From positions 1 to 64,000 of the forward strand of contig NZ_AVFK01000035.1 of NCBI RefSeq assembly GCF_000936425.1: DNA of 64,000 bases, in the 5' to 3' direction. This document shows positions 35,557-44,407 of the stretch, in pieces. The translations under genes and the position numbers were made by a program. This DNA comes from Skermanella aerolata KACC 11604. GTDB lineage: Bacteria; Pseudomonadota; Alphaproteobacteria; Azospirillales; Azospirillaceae. The notes beneath the pieces were generated by a model, which saw nothing but the letters and a program-made list of their open reading frames with translations, had not been told where the DNA came from and ran no database searches. Each line of letters opens with the position of its first letter. Within the stretch, counting starts at the first letter, position 1.

Positions 35557-36489
35557 ATGGCGAAGTCCAACAAGGTCATCATCACCTGCGCCGTGACCGG
35601 CGCCATCCATACCCCCAGCATGTCGCCGCACCTGCCGGTGACGCCGGAGCAGATCGCCGACGCCGCGATCGGTGCCGCCGAAGCCGGCGCCGCCATCGTC
35701 CACCTGCATGCCCGCAATCCGGAAACCGGCAAGCCCGACCAGTCGCCGGAAGCCTTCCAGCCGTTCCTGAAGGTGATCAAGCAGCGCACCGACTGCGTCA
35801 TCAACCTGACGACCGGCGGTGCTCCCTACATGACGGTCGAGGAGCGGCTTCGCCCGGCGGCCGAGCTGAAGCCGGAAGTGGCCTCGCTTAACATGGGCTC
35901 GATGAACTTCGGCCTTTATCCGATGCTGAACCGCTTCAAGGACTTCAAGTTCGAGTGGGAGCGCCAGCACCTGGAGAACAGCCGCGACCTCGTGTTCAAG
36001 AACACCTTCGCGGACATCGAATACGTCCTGAAGACCTGCTCCGAGAACGGCACCCGGTTCGAATTCGAGTGCTACGACACCTCGCACCTGTACAACCTCG
36101 CCCACTTCCGGGATCGCGGGCTGGTCAAGGGACCGCTGTTCGTCCAGACCGTGTTCGGCCTGCTCGGCGGCATCGGACCGCATCCGGAGGACGTGCTGCA
36201 CATGAAGCGGACGGCGGACCGGCTGTTCGGCGACGATTACCGCTGGTCGGTGCTGGGCGCCGGCCGCAACCAGATGCCGATCGCCGCGATGGCCGCCGCG
36301 ATGGGCGCCAATGTCCGAGTCGGCCTCGAAGACAGCCTGTGGGACGGTCCCGGCAAGCTGGCGGAAAGCAACGCCGCCCAGGTCCGCCGCGCCCGCTCGA
36401 TCCTGGAAGGACTGGGGCTGGAGATCGCCACGCCGGCCGAAGCGCGCGAGATCCTGGACCTCAAGGGCGGCGATCAGGTCGGCTTCTGA
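35557..36489 (+). CDS. Beta-keto acid cleavage enzyme (BKACE, DUF849)
   Basis: 310 residues, a Zn-dependent TIM barrel. Metal ligands are visible: His49 and His51 in VHLHARNP and a Glu in RVGLEDS. Family members split a beta-keto acid with acetyl-CoA, giving acetoacetate and a new acyl-CoA; the founding member is 3-keto-5-aminohexanoate cleavage enzyme. It is 45 bp after the SDR gene in an operon governed by a GntR regulator. The side-chain specificity cannot be read reliably from sequence alone. Confidence 0.9.
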   Translation: MAKSNKVIITCAVTGAIHTPSMSPHLPVTPEQIADAAIGAAEAGAAIVHLHARNPETGKPDQSPEAFQPFLKVIKQRTDCVINLTTGGAPYMTVEERLRPAAELKPEVASLNMGSMNFGLYPMLNRFKDFKFEWERQHLENSRDLVFKNTFADIEYVLKTCSENGTRFEFECYDTSHLYNLAHFRDRGLVKGPLFVQTVFGLLGGIGPHPEDVLHMKRTADRLFGDDYRWSVLGAGRNQMPIAAMAAAMGANVRVGLEDSLWDGPGKLAESNAAQVRRARSILEGLGLEIATPAEAREILDLKGGDQVGF

Positions 36490-36522
36490 TCACGCCTGCC
36501 ATCGCCAGGGCGGAGCGGATGA

Positions 36523-37011
36523 TCAATCCGCCTTGGCGGTTTCCTTCTTCATGCCGGGGACGTTCTTCTCGGCCAGGTCCTCGACCTTTTCGCGGACCTT
36601 ATCGGTCGGCTGCTTGTCCGGATCGACCTCGATGGTCACCGGCGCCGTGCCGTCGTCAATCATGTCGAGCTTCTTGGCGGCGCCCTTCGACAGGTCGAGC
36701 ACCCGGCCGTCGACATAGGGTCCCCGGTCGTTGATCTTAACGTCGACCGACTTGCCGGTTTCCTCGTTGGTGACCGTCGCCTTGGAGCCGAGCGGCAGTT
36801 CCTTGGAAGCGGCGGTCATCTTGTTCTGGTCGAAGATCTCGCCGTTGGCGGTCTTCCTGCCATGGAACTTACCGCCGTAGTACGAAGCTTCGCCTTCGAT
36901 CACCACTGAATTTTCGTCGGGTTTGCCGGCCGGTTCCTCTGCGAAAGCGGGAGCCAGTACCAGCGAGGAGAAGGCCATAACACCGAGAATAAAAACTGAC
37001 GGGGACTGCAT
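36523..37011 (-). CDS. RlpA-like double-psi beta-barrel protein
   Basis: 162 residues. Signal peptide (cleavage about residue 24), then a double-psi beta-barrel (about 38-125: GEASYYGGKFHGRKTANGE, LPLGSKATVTN, KINDRGPYVDGRVLDLS) characteristic of RlpA lytic transglycosylases. The C-terminus is a charged Lys/Glu-rich tail with no SPOR domain, so septal targeting as in E. coli RlpA is not expected. Start at 37011 was chosen for spacing from AAAGGA. Confidence 0.83.
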   Translation of the reverse strand: MQSPSVFILGVMAFSSLVLAPAFAEEPAGKPDENSVVIEGEASYYGGKFHGRKTANGEIFDQNKMTAASKELPLGSKATVTNEETGKSVDVKINDRGPYVDGRVLDLSKGAAKKLDMIDDGTAPVTIEVDPDKQPTDKVREKVEDLAEKNVPGMKKETAKAD

Positions 37012-37154
37012 GCCGATGTCCATCCTTTCAAGATGCCGCATCTAAACCCCGCTTCGATGTCTTGGTTCCTGCTGTAAATAGGGGTAGTTTCGCCTCCGGC
37101 CGATTTGGCGCAGTCAATGATCGACTCAACCTTTTGAAGAAAAAGTATTGAGGC

Positions 37155-37736
37155 ATGACGGAACCGCTGGCATTCATCCTCGCCGTCCTGGGTCTTCTGG
37201 CGACACCGGGACCTACCAATACGCTGCTGGCGGCTTCCGGCGCCGCCGTGGGACTGCGGGGATCGCTCCACCTGCTTCCGGCGGAGGTTTTGGGTTATCT
37301 CTGCTCCATCCTGGTCCTGGCGCTCGTGCTGGGGCCGGTCGCCCAGACTTGGCCGCTGTTCGGTTCCGCTCTCCGGGTCTGCTGCGCGCTGTGGCTTGCC
37401 TATCTCGCGTGGCGCCACTGGACGGCCGCCGCCGACCATGGGGTCGAGGCGCGGGCGGTGCCGTTCAGCCGGGTTTTCGTGACGACGCTGCTGAACCCCA
37501 AGGCGCTGATCTTCGCCTTCGCCATCATCCCGCATCTGGCGGAAGGGAAAGGCGCTGCGGCGCTGCCCTATCTCGCCGGGCTTTCCGCCTTAATCGTCGC
37601 GGTCGGAACCACCTGGATCGGTATCGGGACCGCCCTGACCGTTGCGGGAGCACGCCATCGCTGGGTCCAGCGGGTCAGTGCCGCCGTCCTCGGCGTCTTC
37701 GCGCTGGTTCTCTCCGGCTCCGCGTTCTCCCGCTAA
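37155..37736 (+). CDS. LysE/RhtB-family exporter
   Basis: 193 residues with six hydrophobic segments. The family N-terminus (LATPGPTNTLLAASGAAVGLR, named as the conserved first loop) and the NPKALIFAFAIIP motif are present. Members export amino acids or related small molecules; the substrate here is unknown. The gene stands alone. Confidence 0.83.
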   Translation: MTEPLAFILAVLGLLATPGPTNTLLAASGAAVGLRGSLHLLPAEVLGYLCSILVLALVLGPVAQTWPLFGSALRVCCALWLAYLAWRHWTAAADHGVEARAVPFSRVFVTTLLNPKALIFAFAIIPHLAEGKGAAALPYLAGLSALIVAVGTTWIGIGTALTVAGARHRWVQRVSAAVLGVFALVLSGSAFSR

Positions 37737-37859
37737 GACGTGACGCAATTGCACCAATGGGCGGTGAAGTGTCGCTTCCTTCGAATTGAAACTTCTATTT
37801 CGTCGAAAAAAGCCTAAATATCGGATCTTAAACGCCAGTTTCGTCAGAGGGTTCGGGAG

Positions 37860-38312
37860 TTGCTGTCCCAGAAAGCCAAATACGCGTTGCAGGCCCTGTT
37901 GGTGCTTGCCGATCTCAAAGAAGGCGAATCGCTGATGATCAGCGACATCGCGGAGCGGCAGCGACTGCCGAAGCGCTTTCTCGAACAGATCCTGCTCGAC
38001 CTCAAGCACCAGGGTGTGGTGCAGAGCTGGCGCGGCAAGAACGGCGGCTACGCGCTGCTGAAGCCGGCGGACAAGGTGACTTTCGGCGAGATCGTCCGCA
38101 TCGTTGACGGACCCCTGGCGCCGCTGCCCTGCCTCAGCCGCATGGCCTATCGCCGTTGCGAGGACTGCGTCAGCGAAGAGAAGTGCGCCGTGCGACGGGT
38201 CTTCGCCGGAGTCCACGAGGCGACGACACAGATCCTTGACAACATGACGCTCAGCGCGGCATTGGCCGGTGACGGCGTGCCCGCGCGGGAGCTGCTCCGC
38301 AGCGTGGGCTGA
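37860..38312 (+). CDS. Rrf2-family regulator with Cys cluster
   Basis: 150 residues beginning at TTG, with GAGGG upstream. N-terminal winged helix (KYALQALLVLADLKEGE) and a C-terminal segment with Cys91, Cys100, Cys103 and Cys109; the spacing recalls the Fe-S binding site of IscR and relatives. It could sense iron-sulfur status, nitric oxide or cysteine supply. An SLC13 permease starts 56 bp downstream, a likely target or operon partner. Confidence 0.85.
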   Translation: MLSQKAKYALQALLVLADLKEGESLMISDIAERQRLPKRFLEQILLDLKHQGVVQSWRGKNGGYALLKPADKVTFGEIVRIVDGPLAPLPCLSRMAYRRCEDCVSEEKCAVRRVFAGVHEATTQILDNMTLSAALAGDGVPARELLRSVG

Positions 38313-38367
38313 CGCCGCCAACCGAGGCAGTCGGCGAGGACAGGCGCGTCATGAACCGGGAACCTGG

Positions 38368-40119
38368 ATGACCTGGGAGCAGGGCGCGCTTCTGGCGGTG
38401 CTTGCGGGATCGCTCGGTCTCTTCGTGCTCGACCGCTGGCGCTTCGACATCGTTGCGGTCGCAGCCCTGATGATCTGCGTCCTGGTCGGCATCATCAGGC
38501 CGGACGCGGCCTTCGCCGGTTTCAGCAACCCGGCTGTAGTGACCGTCGCGATGGTGCTGGTGATCACGCAGACCTTGGCGCGGTCCGGCATCGTGGACGA
38601 CGCGGCCCGCCGCTGCACCGACATGGCGAAGACGCCGACCGCCCAGATCGGTGCTCTCTGCGCCTTCGCGGCGCTGCTCTCGGCCTTCATGAACAATGTC
38701 GGGGCGCTGGCGCTGATGATGCCGCTGGCGATCTCCACCGCCCGGCGCAACGGCTATTCGCCCGGCCTGATCCTGATGCCGCTGTCCTTCGCCACGATGC
38801 TGGGCGGCATGTGTACGCTGATCGGCACCCCGCCGAACCTGCTGATATCGAATTTCCGTGAGCAGGCGACGGGTAATCGCTTCCTGATGTTCGATTTCCT
38901 TCCGGTCGGGCTGGCGATCACCGCCGCCGGGCTGACTTATCTGACCTTCGCCGGCTGGCGGCTGCTGCCGCGCCATCGCACGGCCCCGCGTGTCGATATC
39001 GACCGTTTCCGCGTCAGCGACTACGTGACGGAAGCGCTGATCCGGCCCGGCTCGCATTGGGCCGACCAGAAGGTCGAGCGGCTGGAGGAAGAGCGCGGCG
39101 TCGCGGTCATCGGCGTCATCCGCGACGGCCGCCGGATCTTCGCGCGGCCGGGTACCGTCAGGTTCCAGTCCGGCGATATCGTCCTGCTGGAAACCGACAC
39201 GGCCACGTTGCAGCATCTTGTCGAACTGGAAGGTCTGGCCCTGGTGGCGCAGGGTGCCGGCGGGCGCGAATTGCGGCTGACCGAGGCGATGGTGATGCCG
39301 AACGCCCTGATCCAGGGCAGCAGCGCCCTGTCGCTTGACCTGAGGGAGCGCTGGGGCGTCAATCTGGTCGCGGTGTCGCGTCAGGGCCGGCGGTTCGAGG
39401 GACGATTGCGCGATGCCAATCTCAGCGCCGGCGATATCCTGCTGCTCGACGGCGATCCGGAGATCGTCGCCGAGGCGATGGGGGAACTGGGCTGCATCCC
39501 GCTGGCCGACCGCAAGCTGGAGTTCGAGCCGCGCCGGACATGGCTGATCGTTCCGGTCTTCGCCGCCGCCGTGACCGCCGCAGCCCTGGATCTGGCATCC
39601 GCCGCGATCGCCTTCACCTGCGCCGTCCTGGCGATGCTGGCGGCGCGTATCATCCGCCCGGCATCCCTGTACGAGGCGGTCGATTGGCCGGTGGTCGTGC
39701 TGCTGGGCGCCATGATCCCGCTCGGCACCGCCGTCCAGACGACGGGACTGGCGGGATGGATAGGCGAAGCGGTCGTCATGATGGCGCCGACCGCAGGTCC
39801 GACAGGCATGCTGGCCGTCATCCTGATCGCGACCATGGTGGTGACGCCGGTACTGAACAACGCCGCGACCGTGGTCATCATGGCGCCTGTCGTGGTCAAC
39901 ATCGCCCAGCAACTGGGGGTGTCGCCCGACGCCTTCCTGATGGCAGTCGCCATCGGTGCGTCTTGCGACTTCCTGACCCCCTTCGGCCACCACAACAACT
40001 CGATCATCCTGGGGCCGGGCGGCTATCGGTTCGGCGATTTCTGGCGGGTGGGGCTGCCGCTGGACCTGATCGTGATCGTGCTATCGCTGCTGCTGATCCC
40101 GCTCATCTGGGCTTTCTGA
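38368..40119 (+). CDS. SLC13/DASS-family permease with TrkA-C domains
   Basis: 583 residues. Two blocks of membrane spans surround two TrkA-C domains (about 205-285 and 295-375). The family signatures FMNNVGALALMMPLA, GTPPNLLISNF and the C-terminal NNAATVVIMAPVVVN and FLTPFGHHNNSI are intact. Such proteins move sulfate, dicarboxylates or other anions with Na+. Given the Rrf2 regulator before it and the sulfonate operon after it, sulfate is a fair guess, not shown. Confidence 0.86.
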   Translation: MTWEQGALLAVLAGSLGLFVLDRWRFDIVAVAALMICVLVGIIRPDAAFAGFSNPAVVTVAMVLVITQTLARSGIVDDAARRCTDMAKTPTAQIGALCAFAALLSAFMNNVGALALMMPLAISTARRNGYSPGLILMPLSFATMLGGMCTLIGTPPNLLISNFREQATGNRFLMFDFLPVGLAITAAGLTYLTFAGWRLLPRHRTAPRVDIDRFRVSDYVTEALIRPGSHWADQKVERLEEERGVAVIGVIRDGRRIFARPGTVRFQSGDIVLLETDTATLQHLVELEGLALVAQGAGGRELRLTEAMVMPNALIQGSSALSLDLRERWGVNLVAVSRQGRRFEGRLRDANLSAGDILLLDGDPEIVAEAMGELGCIPLADRKLEFEPRRTWLIVPVFAAAVTAAALDLASAAIAFTCAVLAMLAARIIRPASLYEAVDWPVVVLLGAMIPLGTAVQTTGLAGWIGEAVVMMAPTAGPTGMLAVILIATMVVTPVLNNAATVVIMAPVVVNIAQQLGVSPDAFLMAVAIGASCDFLTPFGHHNNSIILGPGGYRFGDFWRVGLPLDLIVIVLSLLLIPLIWAF

Positions 40120-40209
40120 CTACCTGAACTGACCTGTCTTCAGTTCTTTGTGCAAAATCCAAAAATTGTACTATGCAAAAAGCCACGAGCGCCTTTGCTG
40201 TGAATGGAT

Positions 40210-40239
40210 TTGACATACCAGCGATGTGACAAATATCTT
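40210..40239 (+). promoter_or_regulatory. Candidate sigma-70 promoter of the tauABCD-like operon
   Basis: TTGACA at 40210-40215 and TATCTT at 40234-40239, 18 bp apart, lie in an AT-rich 200-bp gap before the binding-protein gene. The -35 is perfect, the -10 moderate. No regulator site was identified. Confidence 0.42.
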
Positions 40240-40323
40240 GTGTTAGGGTTTATGCATGCCATCTTGTTTGATTATGCGATGATGTGCAGAGAAAATTTGT
40301 TAAATAAGCGAGGGTAGTAGGCC

Positions 40324-41364
40324 ATGGCGAAGAACGGAACGGGCGGAATGGACAAGTCATTCCTGGGCAAAATGCTTGCCGGTGGAGTGGCGTCCGTTCT
40401 CTGCCTGGTCGCCGGGTCGGCGATGGCGGAAGTGCAGACCGTCCGGTTCGCCCGTCAGCTTGGCCTGGGCTATCTACAGCTCTACGTGGCGCAGGATCTC
40501 AAGCTGGTCGAGAAGCACGCGAAAGAGGCAGGCCTCGGCGACGTGACCGCCGCCTATACGCCGCTCGGCAGCCCATCGGCCGTCAACGACGCTCTACTGT
40601 CCGGCAGTGCGGAATTCGCTGCCGCCGGCATCCCTCCCTTCCTGATCCTGTGGGACAAGACCCGCAAGAGCGCCGATGTGCGGGCACTCGCGACGTTGAA
40701 TTCCCAGCCGGCCTACCTGAATACCAACAAGCCGGATGTAAAATCGCTGGCCGATTTCACGGAGAAGGACAGGATCGCGGTCCCGACCGTCAAGCTGTCG
40801 TATCAGGCGATCATCCTCCAGATGGCGGCGGAGAAGCAGTTCGGCGACGGCAACTATGCCAAGCTCGACAACCTGACCGTCTCGCTGAGCCATCCTGAAG
40901 CGACGATCTCCCTGCTGTCCGGCAAGACCGAAGTCTCGGCCAGCTTCACCAGCCCGCCGTTCCAGTACCAGCAGCTCGAAAGCGACAAGATCCACCGGGT
41001 CATAAGTTCGTACGACGTGCTGGGCGGCCCCGGCTCCTTCAGCGCGCTGTGGACGACGGCCAAGTTCCGCGAGAACAACCCGAAGACCGCCAAGGCCGTC
41101 CTTGCCGCGATGGACGAAGCCAGCGCCTTCATCAAGGAGAATCCCAAACAGGCGGCCGAGATCTACATCCGCCTGGACAACTCCAAGCTGGCACCGGACT
41201 TCATCGAGAAGATCATCACCGATCCCGAGATCCAGTATTCGACCACGCCGCAGAACATCCTGAAATATACGGATTTCATGGCGCGCGTCGGCACCCTCAA
41301 GAACAAGCCCGCCACATGGCAGGAGCTTTTCTTCCCCGAACTGCATGATCGTGCAGGCAGTTGA
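40324..41364 (+). CDS. tauA: Sulfonate/taurine-type ABC transporter substrate-binding protein
   Basis: 346 residues; signal peptide to Ala-Met-Ala (about residue 35). NMT1/SsuA-like fold: VRFARQLGLGYLQLYVAQDLK at the start of the mature part, GSPSAVNDALLSGSAEFAAAGIPP, and a phosphate/sulfonate-type binding loop around SHPEATISLLSG. The gene order that follows (ATPase, permease, TauD-like dioxygenase) is that of tauABCD, hence the symbol; the true ligand may be another sulfonate or sulfate ester. Confidence 0.82.
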   Translation: MAKNGTGGMDKSFLGKMLAGGVASVLCLVAGSAMAEVQTVRFARQLGLGYLQLYVAQDLKLVEKHAKEAGLGDVTAAYTPLGSPSAVNDALLSGSAEFAAAGIPPFLILWDKTRKSADVRALATLNSQPAYLNTNKPDVKSLADFTEKDRIAVPTVKLSYQAIILQMAAEKQFGDGNYAKLDNLTVSLSHPEATISLLSGKTEVSASFTSPPFQYQQLESDKIHRVISSYDVLGGPGSFSALWTTAKFRENNPKTAKAVLAAMDEASAFIKENPKQAAEIYIRLDNSKLAPDFIEKIITDPEIQYSTTPQNILKYTDFMARVGTLKNKPATWQELFFPELHDRAGS

Positions 41365-41381
41365 CCGGAGGCATGAACGCC

Positions 41382-42212
41382 ATGGGCCGCGTACTCCCCT
41401 TCACCGGACAGGAAGCCGATCCCGGCGTCCTGCTCGACGTCGATAACGTCACGCTCCAGTACAAGACTGATTCCCGTCTGGTCACCGCCACGTATCAGGT
41501 CGATTTCCAAGTCCACCGGGGCGACCGCTTCGTGCTGCTCGGCCCGTCCGGTTGTGGCAAGTCCAGCCTGCTAAAGGCCGTGGCAGGATTCATCAAGCCG
41601 GTCGAGGGCCAGATTCGCCTGAACGGCGCTCCCGTCACCGGCCCCGGCCCTGACCGCATGGTCGTGTTCCAGGAGTTCGACCAGCTCCTGCCCTGGAAGA
41701 CCGTGTTCCAGAACGTGATGTTCCCGCTGCGCTCGCGAGGCGTGCCGAAGCGGGAGGCCGAGGACCGCGCCGGCACCTACATCGCCAAGGTCGGCCTCGA
41801 CCGTTTCCGCGACAGCTACCCGCACATCCTGTCGGGCGGCATGAAGCAGCGCGTCGCTATCGCCCGCGCCATGGCGACCGAGCCGGAAATCCTGCTGATG
41901 GACGAGCCGTTCGCCGCCCTCGACGCCCTGACCCGGCGGCGGATGCAGGAAGAGCTGCTTCAGCTTTGGGACGATGTCCGCTTCACCGTACTCTTCGTCA
42001 CCCACTCGATCGAGGAAGCGATCATCGTCGGCAACCGCATCCTCGTGCTGTCGCCCCATCCGGGGCAGGTCAAGGCGGAACTCAACGCCCACAGCTACGG
42101 CCACGAGAAGAGCGAGGGCTTCGCGGCCCTGGAGAACCGCATCCACACGATGCTGTTCGCCGAGCAGAATACTGCGCCGGCTCCCAAGGTGACCAGGGCA
42201 GCAAGGCCATGA
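41382..42212 (+). CDS. tauB: Sulfonate/taurine-type ABC transporter ATPase
   Basis: 276 residues. Walker A GPSGCGKSSLLK, Q-loop FQEFDQLLPWK, signature LSGGMKQRVAIARA, Walker B ILLMDEPFAALDALT and the switch His in FVTHSIEEA are all present. The ATG at 41382 has GGAGG 10 bases upstream; earlier in-frame starts (TTG at 41361, ATG at 41373) crowd or precede that site. It overlaps the permease start by 4 bp. Confidence 0.9.
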   Translation: MGRVLPFTGQEADPGVLLDVDNVTLQYKTDSRLVTATYQVDFQVHRGDRFVLLGPSGCGKSSLLKAVAGFIKPVEGQIRLNGAPVTGPGPDRMVVFQEFDQLLPWKTVFQNVMFPLRSRGVPKREAEDRAGTYIAKVGLDRFRDSYPHILSGGMKQRVAIARAMATEPEILLMDEPFAALDALTRRRMQEELLQLWDDVRFTVLFVTHSIEEAIIVGNRILVLSPHPGQVKAELNAHSYGHEKSEGFAALENRIHTMLFAEQNTAPAPKVTRAARP

Positions 42213-43105
42213 CGGGTAGCGTTCAATCGCATCAGCAGCCGCTCGTCCCGTCGATCCGGCCGGAGTTCGAGCGCGACGTGCTCGACGCCGGCGTCATCGG
42301 CGACATCAGCCGGCCGCTCTCCCCGTGGGAGCGTCTTACCGGCAACACGCTGGCGCGCAGGATCTTCATCCTGGTCCTGCTCGGCGCCGCGTGGCAGGCC
42401 TACGCCGTCTGGTCGGACAACCCGCTGATGTTCCCGACGCTCAGCGAAACGCTGGCGACGCTGTGGACCAGTCTGGTCGATGGACAGTTGCTCCAGCGCT
42501 GCCTGACCTCGCTCCGCATTCTGCTGGTCGGCTATGCGGTAGGCATTGCGGCGGCGGCTGTTCTGACGATGCTGGCGGTCACGACGCGCTTCGGCAACGA
42601 CCTGCTGAGCACGCTGACCAGCATGTTCAATCCCCTTCCCGCCATCGCCCTGCTGCCGCTGGCCTTGCTGTGGTTCGGCCTGGGCGAGGGCAGCCTGACC
42701 TTCGTCCTTGTCCATGCCGTGCTGTGGCCGATGGCGCTCAACACGCATTCCGGCTTCATGGGCGTCAGCGACACCCTGCGGATGGCCGGGCAGAACTACG
42801 GGCTGAAGGGCCTGCGCTACGTCATGCTGATCCTGGTGCCCGCCGCACTGCCGTCGATCCTGACCGGCCTGAAGATCGGCTGGGCTTTCGCCTGGCGGAC
42901 CCTGATCGCGGCGGAGCTTGTGTTCGGCGTCAGTTCCGGAGCCGGCGGCATCGGCTGGTTCATCTACGAGAACCGCAACCAGCTCGAGATCCCCAGCGTC
43001 TTCGCCGGACTGCTGATGGTCATCATCATCGGCCTGCTGGTCGAAAGCGTGGTCTTCCGCTCGATCGAAATCTATACCGTTAGAAAATGGGGTATGCAGC
43101 GATGA
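42209..43105 (+). CDS. tauC: Sulfonate/taurine-type ABC transporter permease
   Basis: 298 residues with six or so membrane spans after a 45-residue cytoplasmic N-terminus. The BPD_transp_1 (EAA) loop is around GVSDTLRMAGQNYGLKGLRYVMLILVPAALPSILTGLKIG, here only pointed out as the segment at about 185-225. Overlaps its neighbours by 4 bp at both ends (ATGA), so the operon is translationally coupled. Confidence 0.9.
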   Translation: MTGSVQSHQQPLVPSIRPEFERDVLDAGVIGDISRPLSPWERLTGNTLARRIFILVLLGAAWQAYAVWSDNPLMFPTLSETLATLWTSLVDGQLLQRCLTSLRILLVGYAVGIAAAAVLTMLAVTTRFGNDLLSTLTSMFNPLPAIALLPLALLWFGLGEGSLTFVLVHAVLWPMALNTHSGFMGVSDTLRMAGQNYGLKGLRYVMLILVPAALPSILTGLKIGWAFAWRTLIAAELVFGVSSGAGGIGWFIYENRNQLEIPSVFAGLLMVIIIGLLVESVVFRSIEIYTVRKWGMQR

Positions 43106-43977
43106 GTTCGTCAACCGTGACGACAACCGTAGACGTGATCCCGACGTCATCGGTGCTGGGTGCCGAGATCACCGGCATCGATCTTTCCCGCGACTTCGGC
43201 GACCGGGAGTACCAGTTCGTCAATGAGGCGCTGCTGAAGCACCGCGTGATCGTGCTGCGCAACCAGAACCTCTCCGACGACGACCTGCTGGCCTTCAGCC
43301 GTCGGTTCGGCACGCTGGACAAGGCGCCGCCGAACGAGAACGGCAAGCAGTTCGTCCCCGGCTACGAGGAGATCTACGTCATCTCCAACGTGATCGAGAA
43401 CGGCGTCGCCATCGGCGCGCTGGGAGCCGGCGAGGCGTCCTGGCACACTGACATGTCGTTCCTGCCCGACCCGCCGCTTGGCAGCGTGCTCTATTCGCTG
43501 GAAGTGCCACCGAGCGGAGGCGACACGTGGTTCCTCAACACCGTCATGGCCTATCACGCGCTCCCCGCCGACCTGCGCGCGCGCGTCGACGGCCTGTCGC
43601 TGAAGCACGACAGCACGACCAACAGCGGCGGCTTCCTCCGCCATGGCTACGAGCATCCGACCGATCTGGCAACCTCTCCCGGCACGATCCACCCGCTGGT
43701 CATCACCCACCCGGAAAGCGGCGACCGCGCGCTCTACCTGGGCCGGCGCCTCAACGCCTATGTCGTCGGGCTGCCGATCGAGGAGGGCGAAGCCCTGCTC
43801 GACGAGCTGTGGAGCCATGTCGCCAAGCCGGAGTTCACCTGGGCGCATTCCTGGCGCAAGGGCGATCTGGTCATGTGGGATAACCGCGTCACCATGCATC
43901 GCCGCGACAGCTTCGACAACCAGCACCGCCGCCTGATGCACCGCACGCAGGTACGGGCACGGCACAAGGCGGCTTAG
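43102..43977 (+). CDS. tauD: TauD/TfdA-family Fe(II)/2-oxoglutarate dioxygenase
   Basis: 291 residues (E. coli TauD is 283). Iron ligands: His and Asp in SWHTDMSF and the distal His in DNRVTMHRRDSF; the 2-oxoglutarate Arg is in HRRLMHRTQVR. It would hydroxylate a sulfonate or alkyl sulfate, which then releases sulfite or sulfate. The ATG at 43102 overlaps the permease stop; an in-frame ATG at 43087 lies inside the permease gene. Confidence 0.88.
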   Translation: MSSSTVTTTVDVIPTSSVLGAEITGIDLSRDFGDREYQFVNEALLKHRVIVLRNQNLSDDDLLAFSRRFGTLDKAPPNENGKQFVPGYEEIYVISNVIENGVAIGALGAGEASWHTDMSFLPDPPLGSVLYSLEVPPSGGDTWFLNTVMAYHALPADLRARVDGLSLKHDSTTNSGGFLRHGYEHPTDLATSPGTIHPLVITHPESGDRALYLGRRLNAYVVGLPIEEGEALLDELWSHVAKPEFTWAHSWRKGDLVMWDNRVTMHRRDSFDNQHRRLMHRTQVRARHKAA

Positions 43978-44023
43978 AGAGGGCTTCTCCAGACCGCTGA
44001 AACAGGTTTTGAGCTTGATTTAG

Positions 44024-44040
44024 ATGCGGCACTGCCGCAT
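44024..44040. promoter_or_regulatory. Palindrome before the toxin-antitoxin pair
   Basis: ATGCGGCACTGCCGCAT is a perfect 8-bp inverted repeat with a single central base, 10 bp before the chosen toxin start. Type II modules are usually repressed by their own antitoxin binding such a site. Confidence 0.55.
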
Positions 44041-44050
44041 GATCAAGTTT

Positions 44051-44407
44051 ATGAAGACCAAGCCCATAACTGTCGTCGAGACGTCCGTGTTTACCCGGCG
44101 CGCGGACAAAATTCTCGGCGAAGAGGGGCGGAAAGCCGTCATCGATTTTCTTGCGAACAATCCGCTTGCCGGTGATGAAATTCCGGAAACAGGCGGAGTT
44201 CGCAAGGTTCGGATTTCTGCCAGGGGCAAAGGCAAATCGGGTGGCGCACGCGTCATCTACTACTATCTTGACGATGATATGCCCCTGTTCGCCTTGCTAA
44301 TCTACGGCAAGGATGAACAGGACGATATGACGGCGGAGCAGAAGAAGATTGTCAGTAAACTAGCCGCCTCGATCAAAGGGTCACACCGCAGGAGGAAAGT
44401 GAAATGA
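44051..44407 (+). CDS. RelE/HigB-type toxin
   Basis: 118 residues from the ATG at 44051; an earlier in-frame ATG at 44039 overlaps the palindrome and is less likely. The family features are ETSVFTRRADKIL, LANNPLAGDEIPETGGVRK, GKSGGARVIYYY and LLIYGKDEQDDMTAEQKK, typical of RelE-superfamily mRNA interferases of the HigB kind. The antitoxin gene overlaps by 4 bp. Toxin-first order matches higBA. Confidence 0.85.
   Translation: MKTKPITVVETSVFTRRADKILGEEGRKAVIDFLANNPLAGDEIPETGGVRKVRISARGKGKSGGARVIYYYLDDDMPLFALLIYGKDEQDDMTAEQKKIVSKLAASIKGSHRRRKVK

Noticed and set aside
38251-39993. A 580-codon minus-strand frame opposite the SLC13 permease
   Set aside because: Composition is Gln/Arg/Asp/His-rich as expected of an antisense shadow of membrane-protein codons.
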